The position numbers were made by a program, and so were the translations under genes. The notes under the pieces were generated by a model that worked only from the letters and a program-made list of their open reading frames with translations, was not told where the DNA came from and made no database searches. A stretch of 64,000 nt of DNA from Fulvivirga lutea (GTDB taxonomy: Bacteria; Bacteroidota; Bacteroidia; Cytophagales; Cyclobacteriaceae): positions 3,842,501 to 3,906,500 of the forward strand of contig NZ_CP070608.1 of NCBI RefSeq assembly GCF_017068455.1, read 5' to 3'. Shown here one piece after another: positions 53,697 through 62,943 of the stretch (position 1 is its first letter; every line of letters starts with the position of its first letter).

Positions 53697-53722
53697 CCCT
53701 GACACCTTATTCAGGGTCAGGG
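53697..53722. terminator. Hairpin between K+ channel and clpB genes
   Basis: CCCTGAC (53697-53703) pairs with GTCAGGG (53716-53722); a second pairing with the direct copy TCAGGG (53711-53716) is possible. There is no T-run, so termination is uncertain. Confidence 0.35.
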
Positions 53723-53753
53723 CCTCTACCAAACTACACTTATCAAACTAGTG

Positions 53754-56360
53754 CTAAATTTCAACCTGATCTAAATTGAGAAACTCAATTTGACCATCGT
53801 CATTTATATCAACGCCAACAAGGCTCTCTTTATTGACTTTACCTGCTAAAATTTCTTTAGAAAGTTGATTTAAAATCTCTTTCTGCAACACTCTCTTCAA
53901 TGGTCTTGCACCAAATTGAGGATCGAAACCTTGCTTAGCTAAGTAATCCAATGCCTTATCAGAAATTTCAAGCTTCACTCCATTGTCCTCCAACATCTTC
54001 TGAATTGACTTGAACTGTATATCCACAATTTTTCGGATATCGGCTTTAGAGAGTGGTCTGAACATAATGGTTTCATCAATCCTGTTCAAGAACTCTGGTC
54101 TCATCGACTTTTTCATTAATTCAAATACCTGATTTTTAGTAGTCTCAAGAACTTCTTCATGGTTATCATCCGTCATATTTTCAAAATTCTCCTGAATAAT
54201 GTGCGAGCCCATATTGGTTGTCATGATGATGATCGTATTCTTGAAGTTGGCTACGCGCCCTTTATTATCGGTCAATCTACCTTCATCTAACACCTGCAAC
54301 AAGATGTTGAACACATCGGGGTGCGCCTTTTCAATTTCATCTAAGAGAATAACTGAGTAAGGCTTTCTTCTTACAGCTTCCGTTAACTGGCCGCCTTCAT
54401 CATACCCTACATATCCCGGAGGCGCTCCTACCAAACGGCTCACTGAATGTCTTTCCTGATACTCCGACATGTCAATGCGTACCATGGCATTTTCATCGTT
54501 AAACAGGTATTCGGCCAAAGCTTTAGAAAGCTCGGTTTTTCCAACACCTGTAGTACCTAAGAAAATGAACGAACCGATTGGCCTTTTAGGGTCTTGTAAT
54601 CCGGCTCTGCTCCTTCTCACTGCATCTGAAAGAGCCTGAATGGCCTCCTCTTGTCCGGCAACTCGTTTTCCTAATTCCTCTTCAAGATACAACAGCTTTT
54701 CACGCTCACTTTGAATCATTTTAGAGAGTGGTATGCCCGTCCAGCGAGAAACAACTTCTGCAATATCTTCTGAGTCTACTTCTTCTTTTAGCATAGAAGA
54801 CCCTTGTTGCTCCTTCATTTTAGCCTGGAATTTTTCAAGATTTTGTTCCGCTTCTACAAGCTTACCGTATCGAATCTCTGCTACCAGACCAAAATCGCCA
54901 GCCTTCTCTGCTTGCTCCGCCTCAAACTTAAGCTTATCAATTTTTTCCTTTTCATTTCTGATACCCTGAACAACTGCCTTCTCATTTTCCCACTTGGCTT
55001 TCAGATCATTTCGTTTGTCAGTGAGTTCGGCAATTTCCTTGGTAAGATCTCTTTCCTTGTCTTTATCCTTTTCTCTTCTAATGGCCTCTCGTTCAATTTC
55101 TAATTGCATAATTCGTCTGTTCAACTCATCAAGCTCTTCAGGCATAGAGTCCATTTCTAATCTGAGTTTAGAAGCTGCCTCATCCATTAAGTCAATGGCC
55201 TTATCGGGCAAAAACCTATCTGAGATATATCTATTAGATAGCTCTACGGATGCAATCACAGCGTCATCTTTTATTCTTACACCGTGGTGCAGTTCGTATT
55301 TCTCCTTAATACCTCTGAGTATAGAAATTGCATCAGGTGTTGATGGCTCATCAACTGTAACTGATTGAAACCTACGCTCTAACGCTTTATCTTTTTCAAC
55401 ATACTTTTGGTACTCCTTAAGGGTAGTTGCACCAATTGCATGCAACTCGCCTCTTGCCAGCGCAGGTTTTAAGAGGTTCGCAGCGTCCATGGCTCCTTCT
55501 CCTCCACCTGCTCCAATTAAAGTGTGAATCTCATCGATGAACAAAATAATTTGCCCATCAGAATCTACTACTTCTTTAATTACGGACTTTAAACGCTCTT
55601 CAAACTCACCTTTATATTTGGCGCCAGCTACTAAAAGACCCATATCTAATGAGATAAGAATCTTGTCTTTTAAGTTTTCCGGAACATCGCCATCTACAAT
55701 ACGCTGTGCCATACCTTCCACAATGGCCGTTTTACCCACACCCGGTTCACCGAGTAGTATAGGATTATTCTTTGTTCGTCTGGATAATATCTGAAGCACT
55801 CTTCTGATCTCATCATCCCTACCTATTACCGGATCTATTTTACCTTTCTTGGCTTGCTCATTCAAGTTCACAGAATAGCGTTCCAATGATTTGTACTTAG
55901 ATTCTGCATTCTGATCCGTTACCCTGCTATTACCTCTTAGCTCTTTAATAGCAGCCAACAACGTTTTGTACTCAAAACCAACATCCTTTAATAAGGAGGC
56001 CACCTTATCTTTACCTTGTAATAATCCAATAACTATATGCTCAACGGCTATGTACTCGTCATTGAACGTTTTTAGTTCTTTTTCTGCCTTTTGAAGTGCT
56101 GCGGCAGAATCGTTAGACAAGTAAGGTTTTTGACCACTTATTTTAGGGTAGCTCTGAATAATTTCTTCCAGTTTGGCGCTTAAATGGACCTGATTTACAT
56201 TTAACTTTTTAATAATAAATGAAACCAAGTTTTCATCAGTGCTGAGAATAGCACTTAACAGGTGGCCAGGCTCAATGGCCTGCTGCTCAAAGCCCAAAGC
56301 CACTTCTGCTGCTTTTTGCAAAACCTCCTGCGATTTTATTGTGTACTTATCAAAATTCAT
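53754..56360 (-). CDS. clpB: ATP-dependent disaggregase ClpB
   Basis: ClpB threads aggregated proteins through its hexamer together with DnaK. The 868-aa protein has an N-terminal Clp_N domain (1-145), NBD1 with GEPGVGKT at 204-211, the coiled-coil M-domain (about 395-530, Glu/Lys/Arg-rich) and NBD2 with GTTGVGKT near 607, plus the [11 protein letters not shown] Walker B. The M-domain distinguishes ClpB from ClpA and ClpC. The gene is monocistronic. I see no CIRCE or sigma-32 element in the 190 bp before the start. Confidence 0.96.
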   Translation of the reverse strand: MNFDKYTIKSQEVLQKAAEVALGFEQQAIEPGHLLSAILSTDENLVSFIIKKLNVNQVHLSAKLEEIIQSYPKISGQKPYLSNDSAAALQKAEKELKTFNDEYIAVEHIVIGLLQGKDKVASLLKDVGFEYKTLLAAIKELRGNSRVTDQNAESKYKSLERYSVNLNEQAKKGKIDPVIGRDDEIRRVLQILSRRTKNNPILLGEPGVGKTAIVEGMAQRIVDGDVPENLKDKILISLDMGLLVAGAKYKGEFEERLKSVIKEVVDSDGQIILFIDEIHTLIGAGGGEGAMDAANLLKPALARGELHAIGATTLKEYQKYVEKDKALERRFQSVTVDEPSTPDAISILRGIKEKYELHHGVRIKDDAVIASVELSNRYISDRFLPDKAIDLMDEAASKLRLEMDSMPEELDELNRRIMQLEIEREAIRREKDKDKERDLTKEIAELTDKRNDLKAKWENEKAVVQGIRNEKEKIDKLKFEAEQAEKAGDFGLVAEIRYGKLVEAEQNLEKFQAKMKEQQGSSMLKEEVDSEDIAEVVSRWTGIPLSKMIQSEREKLLYLEEELGKRVAGQEEAIQALSDAVRRSRAGLQDPKRPIGSFIFLGTTGVGKTELSKALAEYLFNDENAMVRIDMSEYQERHSVSRLVGAPPGYVGYDEGGQLTEAVRRKPYSVILLDEIEKAHPDVFNILLQVLDEGRLTDNKGRVANFKNTIIIMTTNMGSHIIQENFENMTDDNHEEVLETTKNQVFELMKKSMRPEFLNRIDETIMFRPLSKADIRKIVDIQFKSIQKMLEDNGVKLEISDKALDYLAKQGFDPQFGARPLKRVLQKEILNQLSKEILAGKVNKESLVGVDINDDGQIEFLNLDQVEI

Positions 56361-56550
56361 TTTTTTATAACTTTTGTAGTCGGCAATCAGTTATCTCAAT
56401 CTCGATCAATTAATTGCCTCATATTTCTTTTAATTATTCTTTCAATAGATATTTGTCAAATAGTAATCCAACTATTAAATCAGGTCATAATGGCATATTA
56501 TATTTAAATATTACCTTAAAATATGTCAATATGTCTTTAATAAATCGCAT
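56361..56550. other. Intergenic region between clpB and thioesterase gene
   Basis: About 190 bp of AT-rich sequence between divergent start codons; no repeat, RNA or clear promoter motif identified. Confidence 0.4.
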
Positions 56551-56988
56551 ATGAGTAATAACAAAATAGTCCCCCCTTCTGAGTTCATTCACACAGCTTC
56601 TTACACGGTTGCCATATCAGACATTAACTATGGCGGTCATGTAGGTAATGACAAAGTACTCACCATTATGCAGGAGGCACGGATGCAGTTTTTTCAACAT
56701 CATGGCTATAAAGATGAAGTTTCGATAGAAAATAATGTTGGTATTATTGTAACTAATGCAGCTATAACCTATAAATCGGAAACATTTTATAGAGATGAAC
56801 TGGTGATTAAGATAGCCATTGAGAACATCTCAAAAGTTGGATTTGACATGCTGTATGTTATCGAAAATCATACCTCAGGTAAAATAACCGCGCTTGGCAA
56901 AACCGGCATTGTTTGTTTCGACTATGAGCAAAAGAAGATTGCCTCAATTCCAACGAAATTTCTTCAAATAATAAAGCAAGGAAATTAA
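56551..56988 (+). CDS. Acyl-CoA thioesterase, 4HBT hotdog family
   Basis: The 145-aa hotdog-fold protein has the 4-hydroxybenzoyl-CoA thioesterase signature AISDINYGGHVGNDKVLTIMQEARMQFF (about 22-49), with the conserved Asp and the Gly-His pair of this group. Such thioesterases hydrolyse acyl- or aryl-CoA; the substrate is not inferable. Its stop lies 18 bp before rlmN, but rlmN has its own -7 box. Confidence 0.82.
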   Translation: MSNNKIVPPSEFIHTASYTVAISDINYGGHVGNDKVLTIMQEARMQFFQHHGYKDEVSIENNVGIIVTNAAITYKSETFYRDELVIKIAIENISKVGFDMLYVIENHTSGKITALGKTGIVCFDYEQKKIASIPTKFLQIIKQGN

Positions 56989-56993
56989 GATAC

Positions 56994-57001
56994 TATCTTT
57001 G
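56994..57001 (+). promoter_or_regulatory. Candidate -7 box of rlmN
   Basis: TATCTTTG ends 5 nt before the ATG at 57007. No clear -33. It predicts a near-leaderless mRNA. Confidence 0.4.
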
Positions 57002-57006
57002 CAGCT

Positions 57007-58047
57007 ATGGCAGCAAAAGACATCAGGCAACTTAGCGTAGAGGATATTGGCGATTACTTCGAGTCGATAGGTGAAAAGCGCTTTCGCGCCAAGCAAGTAG
57101 ATGAATGGCTATGGAAGAAATCAGCCAAAGATTTTGACCAGATGACTAACCTTTCGTTGGCCACTCGAGAGCAGTTAAAAAAGGACTTTGTAATAAACCA
57201 TATTGCGGTTGATCAGATGCAGCGCAGCTCTGATGGCACCATCAAAAATGCAGTTAAGCTATATGATGGAATGACTGTAGAATCTGTATTAATTCCAACT
57301 GAGAAACGGATTACGGCCTGCATTTCCAGCCAGGTAGGTTGTAGCCTTGATTGTCATTTTTGTGCAACAGCCAGACTAAAACGCATGCGCAACCTTAACC
57401 CTGACGAGATTTATGATCAGGTGGTTGCCATTAAAGAGCAAGGCGAGCAATTCTTCGGAAGACCGTTGACCAATATTGTTTTCATGGGCATGGGCGAGCC
57501 ATTATTGAATTATAATAATGTGATTGCTGCCATTGACAAAATTACAGGCGATAAGGGATTGGGAATGTCAGCTAAACGAATTACTCTTTCCACTGTGGGT
57601 ATACCTAAGCTCATAAAGAAAATGGCCGATGATGAAGTGAAATTCAACCTGGCAGTATCGTTACATTCAGCCATTAACGAGACCCGCTCTAAAGTAATGC
57701 CTATCAATGAAAAGAATCCATTGGAAGATCTTATTGATAGCCTTAAATACTGGTACGATAAAACCCGAAGAAAAATCACTTATGAATATGTGGTTTGGAA
57801 AGGCATTAACGACCAGCAAAAAGATGCCGAAGCACTATTAAAGATTTGTAAAGCCGTTCCTTCAAAGGTTAACTTAATAGAATATAACCCAATAGATGAT
57901 GGTGAGTTTCAGCAGGCAGACCCTGCCGCTATTGGCCTGTATGTGAGGTTGTTAGAACAAAATGATGTAGCCATTACTGTTCGAAGAAGCAGGGGTAAAG
58001 ATATAGATGCAGCGTGCGGACAATTGGCCAATAAGGGTGAAAATTAA
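57007..58047 (+). CDS. rlmN: Dual-specificity RNA methyltransferase RlmN (radical SAM)
   Basis: RlmN methylates C2 of A2503 in 23S rRNA and A37 in some tRNAs. The radical-SAM cluster cysteines are C112, C116 and C119 (GCSLDCHFCATA); the resolving/methyl-carrier Cys is C337 in AACGQLANK near the C-terminus. The 346-aa length and the segment FMGMGEPLLNY are typical. It closely follows the thioesterase gene and precedes the histidine kinase by 61 bp. Confidence 0.96.
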   Translation: MAAKDIRQLSVEDIGDYFESIGEKRFRAKQVDEWLWKKSAKDFDQMTNLSLATREQLKKDFVINHIAVDQMQRSSDGTIKNAVKLYDGMTVESVLIPTEKRITACISSQVGCSLDCHFCATARLKRMRNLNPDEIYDQVVAIKEQGEQFFGRPLTNIVFMGMGEPLLNYNNVIAAIDKITGDKGLGMSAKRITLSTVGIPKLIKKMADDEVKFNLAVSLHSAINETRSKVMPINEKNPLEDLIDSLKYWYDKTRRKITYEYVVWKGINDQQKDAEALLKICKAVPSKVNLIEYNPIDDGEFQQADPAAIGLYVRLLEQNDVAITVRRSRGKDIDAACGQLANKGEN

Positions 58048-58108
58048 TCTGGTTATTCCCTTAGATTATTAGGGTTACATTCTTAAATTGTTGGTTATTA
58101 AATAGCTG

Positions 58109-59809
58109 ATGACCAGATTTTTAGCCACGATAACAAATTTTGGAGTAGGTGAAGAAACCACTGACTTTGAAAAATTAAGGATCAGGCTCATCAATATTTT
58201 TGCTCTATTAGCCGGTGTGCTGGCCTTAGTTTTCGGCACGCTAAACCTTACTCTTGGGATCTACACTCAAGGGTTTATAATTTACACCGGTGTATTTATT
58301 TTAACAGTACCTACTCTTTATCTCAACTATAATTTAAAAACAAAAACGGCCAAATTATATTTAATTGGGGTTGGGTTTATCTTCATTGATGCCGTGGTTT
58401 TCAGAGCTGTTTTAAACTATGAGAACAGGTATAATGAAATATTTATGGTGGGTTATTCAACTATCATTGTCGTGCTTCTCGATAATCCAGGAAAGCTAAT
58501 TCTATTTCTATTAACCGCCATTAGTACATTGATAATGATTACCATCAGGCAATTAAATGCAGGTCTAGAAATTACCAACGATACTATAATGGCCTACCTG
58601 AATACTGCAGTGGCCTTTTTTTGTGTCTACTATTTTACGGCAGTGTACAGAAATGCCCTTTTGGCCAATGTAAATAAACTAAAAGAATATAGCAGCACAC
58701 TTGAAATACAGGAGAAGGAAATCATACAACAAAGGGATGAAATATTTAAAAACCGACAACTAATAAGGGCTACAATTGATAGCTTACCTGTTTTTATCGG
58801 TTTGCTTGATATGAATGGTAAGTATCTGATTGCCAATTCGCTCTATGAAAAAACATTTAATATTCCGGTTCAGGAAATTGAAACAATGCACTACACAAGT
58901 GTATTGCCAGAAAACATTCTTAAAATTCATGAACCTTTAATTATAGAAGGATTAAAAGGCAACTCTCCTGATTTTAATGAGCAAGTAAAGATGCCTGATG
59001 GAAGAAAAATATACACACTTGGTAAATATATCCCCATTTTTGATGCAAAAAAGGAGCAATTCGCACTGGCAGTTTATGTGATTAACATTACAGACTTAAA
59101 GGTAACAGAGAAAAAATTAATTGAACTAAACAAAACCAAAAACAGACTGCTTAGTATCATTAGCCATGATATTCGAGGGCCGCTCAACTCACTCAAAGGC
59201 ATGATGAGTATCCGAGATACTATGTCGGAAGAGGAGTTTGAGGAGTTTAACAATAAACTGAGCATTCAACTTGGTAAGGTTACCTTTAATATTGATAACT
59301 TACTGAATTGGGCTAAAACACAAATGGAAGGCTTTAAGAGCAAGCCTGAAAAAGTAAATATCGAGAAGATATTAGAGCAAAATATCGATTTGTATAAAGA
59401 AGATTTAGTAGCAAAAAATATTGCTTTAACCAGCAGCCACGTTGTAACTTCTGAAGCCTGGGTAGATCAGGAAAGCCTGAAACTTGTGGTGAGAAACTTG
59501 CTAAGCAATGCTATTAAATTTACTCCTGAGAGAGGTACGATTGAGATCATCTCATCTGAAGGTCCGGATGAAATTATTATTGACATTATAGACAGTGGCG
59601 TAGGAATTTCTGAGGCACGCATTAAAGAATTACAAGCCGGGGCTAAGTCCATTAAATCGGAATCTGGCACGTCAGGGGAATCTGGCACAGGACTGGGCTT
59701 GTCATTAAGCATTGATTTAATCAAGCTGAATCATGGTAAGTTGATGCTCACCAACAATAGAACCACCGGAACCACCGCGCGAATTATTCTTCCGAAGAAT
59801 AAATCATAA
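58109..59809 (+). CDS. Membrane PAS sensor histidine kinase
   Basis: The 566-aa kinase has about six transmembrane helices (about 30-190), a coiled-coil linker (about 195-215), a PAS domain (about 215-325, LIRATIDSLPVFIGLLDMNGKYL), a DHp domain with the phospho-accepting H353 (ISHDIRGPLNSLKGMM) and a HATPase with N-box NLLSNAIKFTP, G1 DSGVGIS and G2 GTGLGLSL. No response regulator gene is adjacent. Its TAA stop overlaps the end of the convergent aldo/keto reductase gene by 6 bp. Confidence 0.92.
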   Translation: MTRFLATITNFGVGEETTDFEKLRIRLINIFALLAGVLALVFGTLNLTLGIYTQGFIIYTGVFILTVPTLYLNYNLKTKTAKLYLIGVGFIFIDAVVFRAVLNYENRYNEIFMVGYSTIIVVLLDNPGKLILFLLTAISTLIMITIRQLNAGLEITNDTIMAYLNTAVAFFCVYYFTAVYRNALLANVNKLKEYSSTLEIQEKEIIQQRDEIFKNRQLIRATIDSLPVFIGLLDMNGKYLIANSLYEKTFNIPVQEIETMHYTSVLPENILKIHEPLIIEGLKGNSPDFNEQVKMPDGRKIYTLGKYIPIFDAKKEQFALAVYVINITDLKVTEKKLIELNKTKNRLLSIISHDIRGPLNSLKGMMSIRDTMSEEEFEEFNNKLSIQLGKVTFNIDNLLNWAKTQMEGFKSKPEKVNIEKILEQNIDLYKEDLVAKNIALTSSHVVTSEAWVDQESLKLVVRNLLSNAIKFTPERGTIEIISSEGPDEIIIDIIDSGVGISEARIKELQAGAKSIKSESGTSGESGTGLGLSLSIDLIKLNHGKLMLTNNRTTGTTARIILPKNKS

Positions 59810-60718
59810 CGAGCCGACTAATTCAATCATTCGACCTCTCATTTTTGCTGATGGTAACCTTCCAAGACCTGCTTTTAAATTATCTACCATGTGATGGGGT
59901 TTAGATGTGCCGGGTATAGCACATGTAACAGCCTCATTAGAAAGAAGATATTTGAGAAAAAACTGCCCCCAACTATCACAATCAAACTCCTGAGCCCAAT
60001 CAGGCACTTGTTTGCCTTTTACCTTATGAAACAGAGAACCACCGCCATAAGGTCGATTGATAAGAACAGATATCCCTCTCTCTTTGGCTAAGGGTAAAAT
60101 GGAGTTTTCTGCTTCTCGAGAATCAATAGAATAGTTCAATTGAATAAAATCGATAGGTTCTGACTTCATGATTGATTCCATTTTACTAAAAGCACTGGAA
60201 ACATAATGGGTAATTCCGATATATCTAATCCTGCCCTGTTCTTTCCAATCTTTGAGAGTCTTAATGTGCGTTTGCCAATCCAATAAGTTATGAATTTGCA
60301 TTAAATCCATTTTGGGCTTTTTCATCAGTTGCATCGACTGGTTCATTTGGTTGATACCTGATTGCTTACCGGAAGTCCAAACTTTGGTAGCCATGAAAAG
60401 CTCATTTGTAATGCCAAGCTTTGCGCTTAACTCACCAACCACTTCTTCCGACCTACCATACATGGGCGATGAATCTACCACAGAGCCACCATAATTTCTA
60501 AGCTCACGAAGCACTTGAGTCAAAGCATCACGTTCCGTAGAGTTACTTCCAACATCAAAAGTCTGCCATGTTCCCAACCCTACTACAGGAAGCATCTCAT
60601 TGGTTGTTCCTATTGCCCTCGCTCGAATGTTACTCGTATCCAAATCAAATGATTTAAAACCCAGGCTTAAGCCTGCACCCGCTGCTGATATTAACTTAAC
60701 TGCATTTCTACGATCCAT
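59804..60718 (-). CDS. Aldo/keto reductase with Tat-type leader
   Basis: A 304-aa aldo/keto reductase-fold protein. The N-terminus MDRRNAVKLISAAGAGLSLG resembles a twin-arginine signal, so it may be periplasmic. The AKR core shows GLGTWQTFD, DSSPMYGRSEEVVGE (catalytic Asp-Tyr pair), LFMATKVWTSG, the MQIHNLLDW His and a C-terminal PGTSKPHHMVDNLKA cofactor segment. Substrate unknown. It follows the NTT-like transporter after 4 bp. Confidence 0.86.
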   Translation of the reverse strand: MDRRNAVKLISAAGAGLSLGFKSFDLDTSNIRARAIGTTNEMLPVVGLGTWQTFDVGSNSTERDALTQVLRELRNYGGSVVDSSPMYGRSEEVVGELSAKLGITNELFMATKVWTSGKQSGINQMNQSMQLMKKPKMDLMQIHNLLDWQTHIKTLKDWKEQGRIRYIGITHYVSSAFSKMESIMKSEPIDFIQLNYSIDSREAENSILPLAKERGISVLINRPYGGGSLFHKVKGKQVPDWAQEFDCDSWGQFFLKYLLSNEAVTCAIPGTSKPHHMVDNLKAGLGRLPSAKMRGRMIELVGSL

Positions 60719-60722
60719 CTCT

Positions 60723-61835
60723 CTATTTTAAAATTACACTTACTTTTTTACTTGTATAGTACCAAACTGCCACCAAGGGTATAATTGCTAATGATTTAAA
60801 GGCGAGTCCAATTCCTAAACTGTTTAATCCTGCAAAAAGTAGCGCGCCCAGCATATCTCCACTTCGATAAATAGCGGCATCCAAAAAGCCCTTATACTTA
60901 TTCATGCCAGGTTTAATGCTGTAATAAAGCTCCCTGCTTGGCTTGGTGATGGTAAAGTTTCCCGTACGAAATACGACCACTGCAAATAGAATTGGAATTA
61001 GAGATGGTGAAAGGAAAATAAGTAGAAATAGCGATGCAGTTATCACCGGAATGGCCGTCACATGCTTTTCAATTTTAATATTTTGCTTAACCAGTAAATG
61101 GTGAACTGCCAACGTAAGCAAGCTAATGAGCAAGTCTCTGAATCCGAATACAATTTGAGGTTCTATGAAATTTTCATATCTGGAGATAATATCAAGTTGT
61201 TGATAGTATAAATAGGTAGCTACCAAGGAGTAAAGTAATAGGAATGAGCCATATCTGGTTTTGTCAAACCTCCTATATGAATCGGGAGTTTTCATCCTTA
61301 CTTTATCACCAGCATAAGACATGGCAATACTAAAAGAAGCTGCAGCCATCACTATAAGGCCATTCAAAATCAGTGGCAGATAATCTTTGAAGCCAGATGC
61401 CACTAACGTTACCACCAGAATTGATCCAAGAATGGCACCCACAGAACCATAAGCAATAATAAAAGCAACATGACTTTCGGATTTACCTTCACACTCAGAT
61501 AACGCTCTCCAAAACTGGGTAAGAATGACCAAGCTGATAGAACTTATTAATACGTAAATAAGTGACGCTTCTAATGGACCGTTCAGATAATGCGATATTG
61601 GAAAAATGAATACGAAAAGTACTGACAACAGGTAAAATCCGGATTTTCCATTAACATGAAATAGAAGTGCAGAAAAGACAATCAGAAGTACGAATGACAG
61701 CAACATAAGCAGTGGTAATATCTCCAAGCCTGCCATAAGTGCACTATCATCTTTCACCGGCCTAACCATTTGAAGCACAACCATGAGCAAGGTAAAAGAA
61801 CATGTACTCCAGAATATAAATCCTCGATTTTGCAT
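60723..61835 (-). CDS. NTT/AAA-like membrane transporter (COG3202 type)
   Basis: The 370-aa protein has about ten to twelve transmembrane helices. The segment TKPSRELYYSIKPGMNKYKG then FLDAAIYRSGDMLGALL near residues 297-333 matches the signature of the nucleotide transporter (AAA, ATP:ADP antiporter) family, which sits inside the MFS fold. It is shorter than plastid or rickettsial ATP carriers (about 500 aa), so substrate may not be ATP/ADP. It is followed by the aldo/keto reductase after 4 bp, suggesting a shared unit. Confidence 0.65.
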   Translation of the reverse strand: MQNRGFIFWSTCSFTLLMVVLQMVRPVKDDSALMAGLEILPLLMLLSFVLLIVFSALLFHVNGKSGFYLLSVLFVFIFPISHYLNGPLEASLIYVLISSISLVILTQFWRALSECEGKSESHVAFIIAYGSVGAILGSILVVTLVASGFKDYLPLILNGLIVMAAASFSIAMSYAGDKVRMKTPDSYRRFDKTRYGSFLLLYSLVATYLYYQQLDIISRYENFIEPQIVFGFRDLLISLLTLAVHHLLVKQNIKIEKHVTAIPVITASLFLLIFLSPSLIPILFAVVVFRTGNFTITKPSRELYYSIKPGMNKYKGFLDAAIYRSGDMLGALLFAGLNSLGIGLAFKSLAIIPLVAVWYYTSKKVSVILK

Positions 61836-61900
61836 GTAACAAACCTGCTAAAAGCTCCTTCGCTTAATACAAGCTTTAGTTAATGCACATGTTGGTTTAA

Positions 61901-62911
61901 TTAATTAGTATGCTTTTCGCGATACTTGGAGGGAGTGGTTTTGGTAAACTTTTTAAAGGCCTGATTAAACGAGGATAGGGAATTAAAGCCACAATCGAAT
62001 GCTACGCTTGAAACTGTAAAATTCGGACTTTGTTTCAGTATTTCCTTAGCCTTTTCCACTCTGTAGCTATTCGTGAAATCAACAAAACTCATTTTTAACT
62101 TACTACCGAAAATTAAAGAAAGCAGATGCTTAGGGATATTCAACTCTTCAGAAAGCTTGGAAAGCGAATACTCATTATCAAGGTAAGGCGACTCTTCTTC
62201 ATAATACTTCAGAATCTTTGTCTTGTATCCTTCAGCCTGATCTTCATCTAAATTAATGTTCTTGTATTTCGATTCGACATTGAAAATAGCATTGCGTTTT
62301 TTTATCAGGTAAAAACTAAGAAAATAGACTACCGCAGAATATACTATAGGTGCATAATAATACGGATTTAACCGTAGTTGATAATTGGAGAAGTAGATGA
62401 ACACAAAAACCAATACACCAATTGTAAGTAACAAGCCCCAGGAAAATTGAAGCTTGTTAAAGCTGTTTCGTAAGTTGAGCAGTACTAGTAAAGATATAAT
62501 CAGATAGATAATCGACTGAAACAATAACGCAGTATAACCACCCTGGTACCAGAAATCTTCTACAGAAAGCCAGGGAGCAGCCAGGAAAATTATTATCCCC
62601 GGGATAAAATGAATCCAATTTAATGGCCTCCAAGAAACTGTATTCTTCATTGAAAGGATGTAGAATAGCAACAATGGGCCAACGAAGTAATGTGCGGTAA
62701 AACCCACATTTAAGAACCATAATGGCACATCTTCGGTAAAAATGTACAGCGTTGATTTAATCACTCTTAACCCGAGCATCAGGAATAGAGCACCCAGAAG
62801 CTTTGACGACACGCTCCTTTTATCAAAAAAGATTAGAAAGTCGACACCCAAAAATATACTTTGGATACCTCCTACACTGCACACTATTAGAATGATATCT
62901 CTAATCGTCAT
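61901..62911 (-). CDS. AraC-family regulator with membrane-embedded N-terminus
   Basis: The 336-aa protein has seven predicted membrane helices in the first 205 residues and a C-terminal AraC-type DNA-binding domain (about 235-336), with the motifs LSKLSEELNIPKHLLSLIF and VASVAFDCGF-like SSVAFDCGFNSLSSFNQAFKK. It is a one-component regulator with a membrane sensor, a common Bacteroidota design. The signal is unknown. It follows the FtsX-type permease gene after 32 bp, so control of that transporter is possible but not shown. Confidence 0.87.
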   Translation of the reverse strand: MTIRDIILIVCSVGGIQSIFLGVDFLIFFDKRSVSSKLLGALFLMLGLRVIKSTLYIFTEDVPLWFLNVGFTAHYFVGPLLLFYILSMKNTVSWRPLNWIHFIPGIIIFLAAPWLSVEDFWYQGGYTALLFQSIIYLIISLLVLLNLRNSFNKLQFSWGLLLTIGVLVFVFIYFSNYQLRLNPYYYAPIVYSAVVYFLSFYLIKKRNAIFNVESKYKNINLDEDQAEGYKTKILKYYEEESPYLDNEYSLSKLSEELNIPKHLLSLIFGSKLKMSFVDFTNSYRVEKAKEILKQSPNFTVSSVAFDCGFNSLSSFNQAFKKFTKTTPSKYREKHTN

Positions 62912-62943
62912 GAAACGAAAATAGAGAATTCTAATTAATTATA

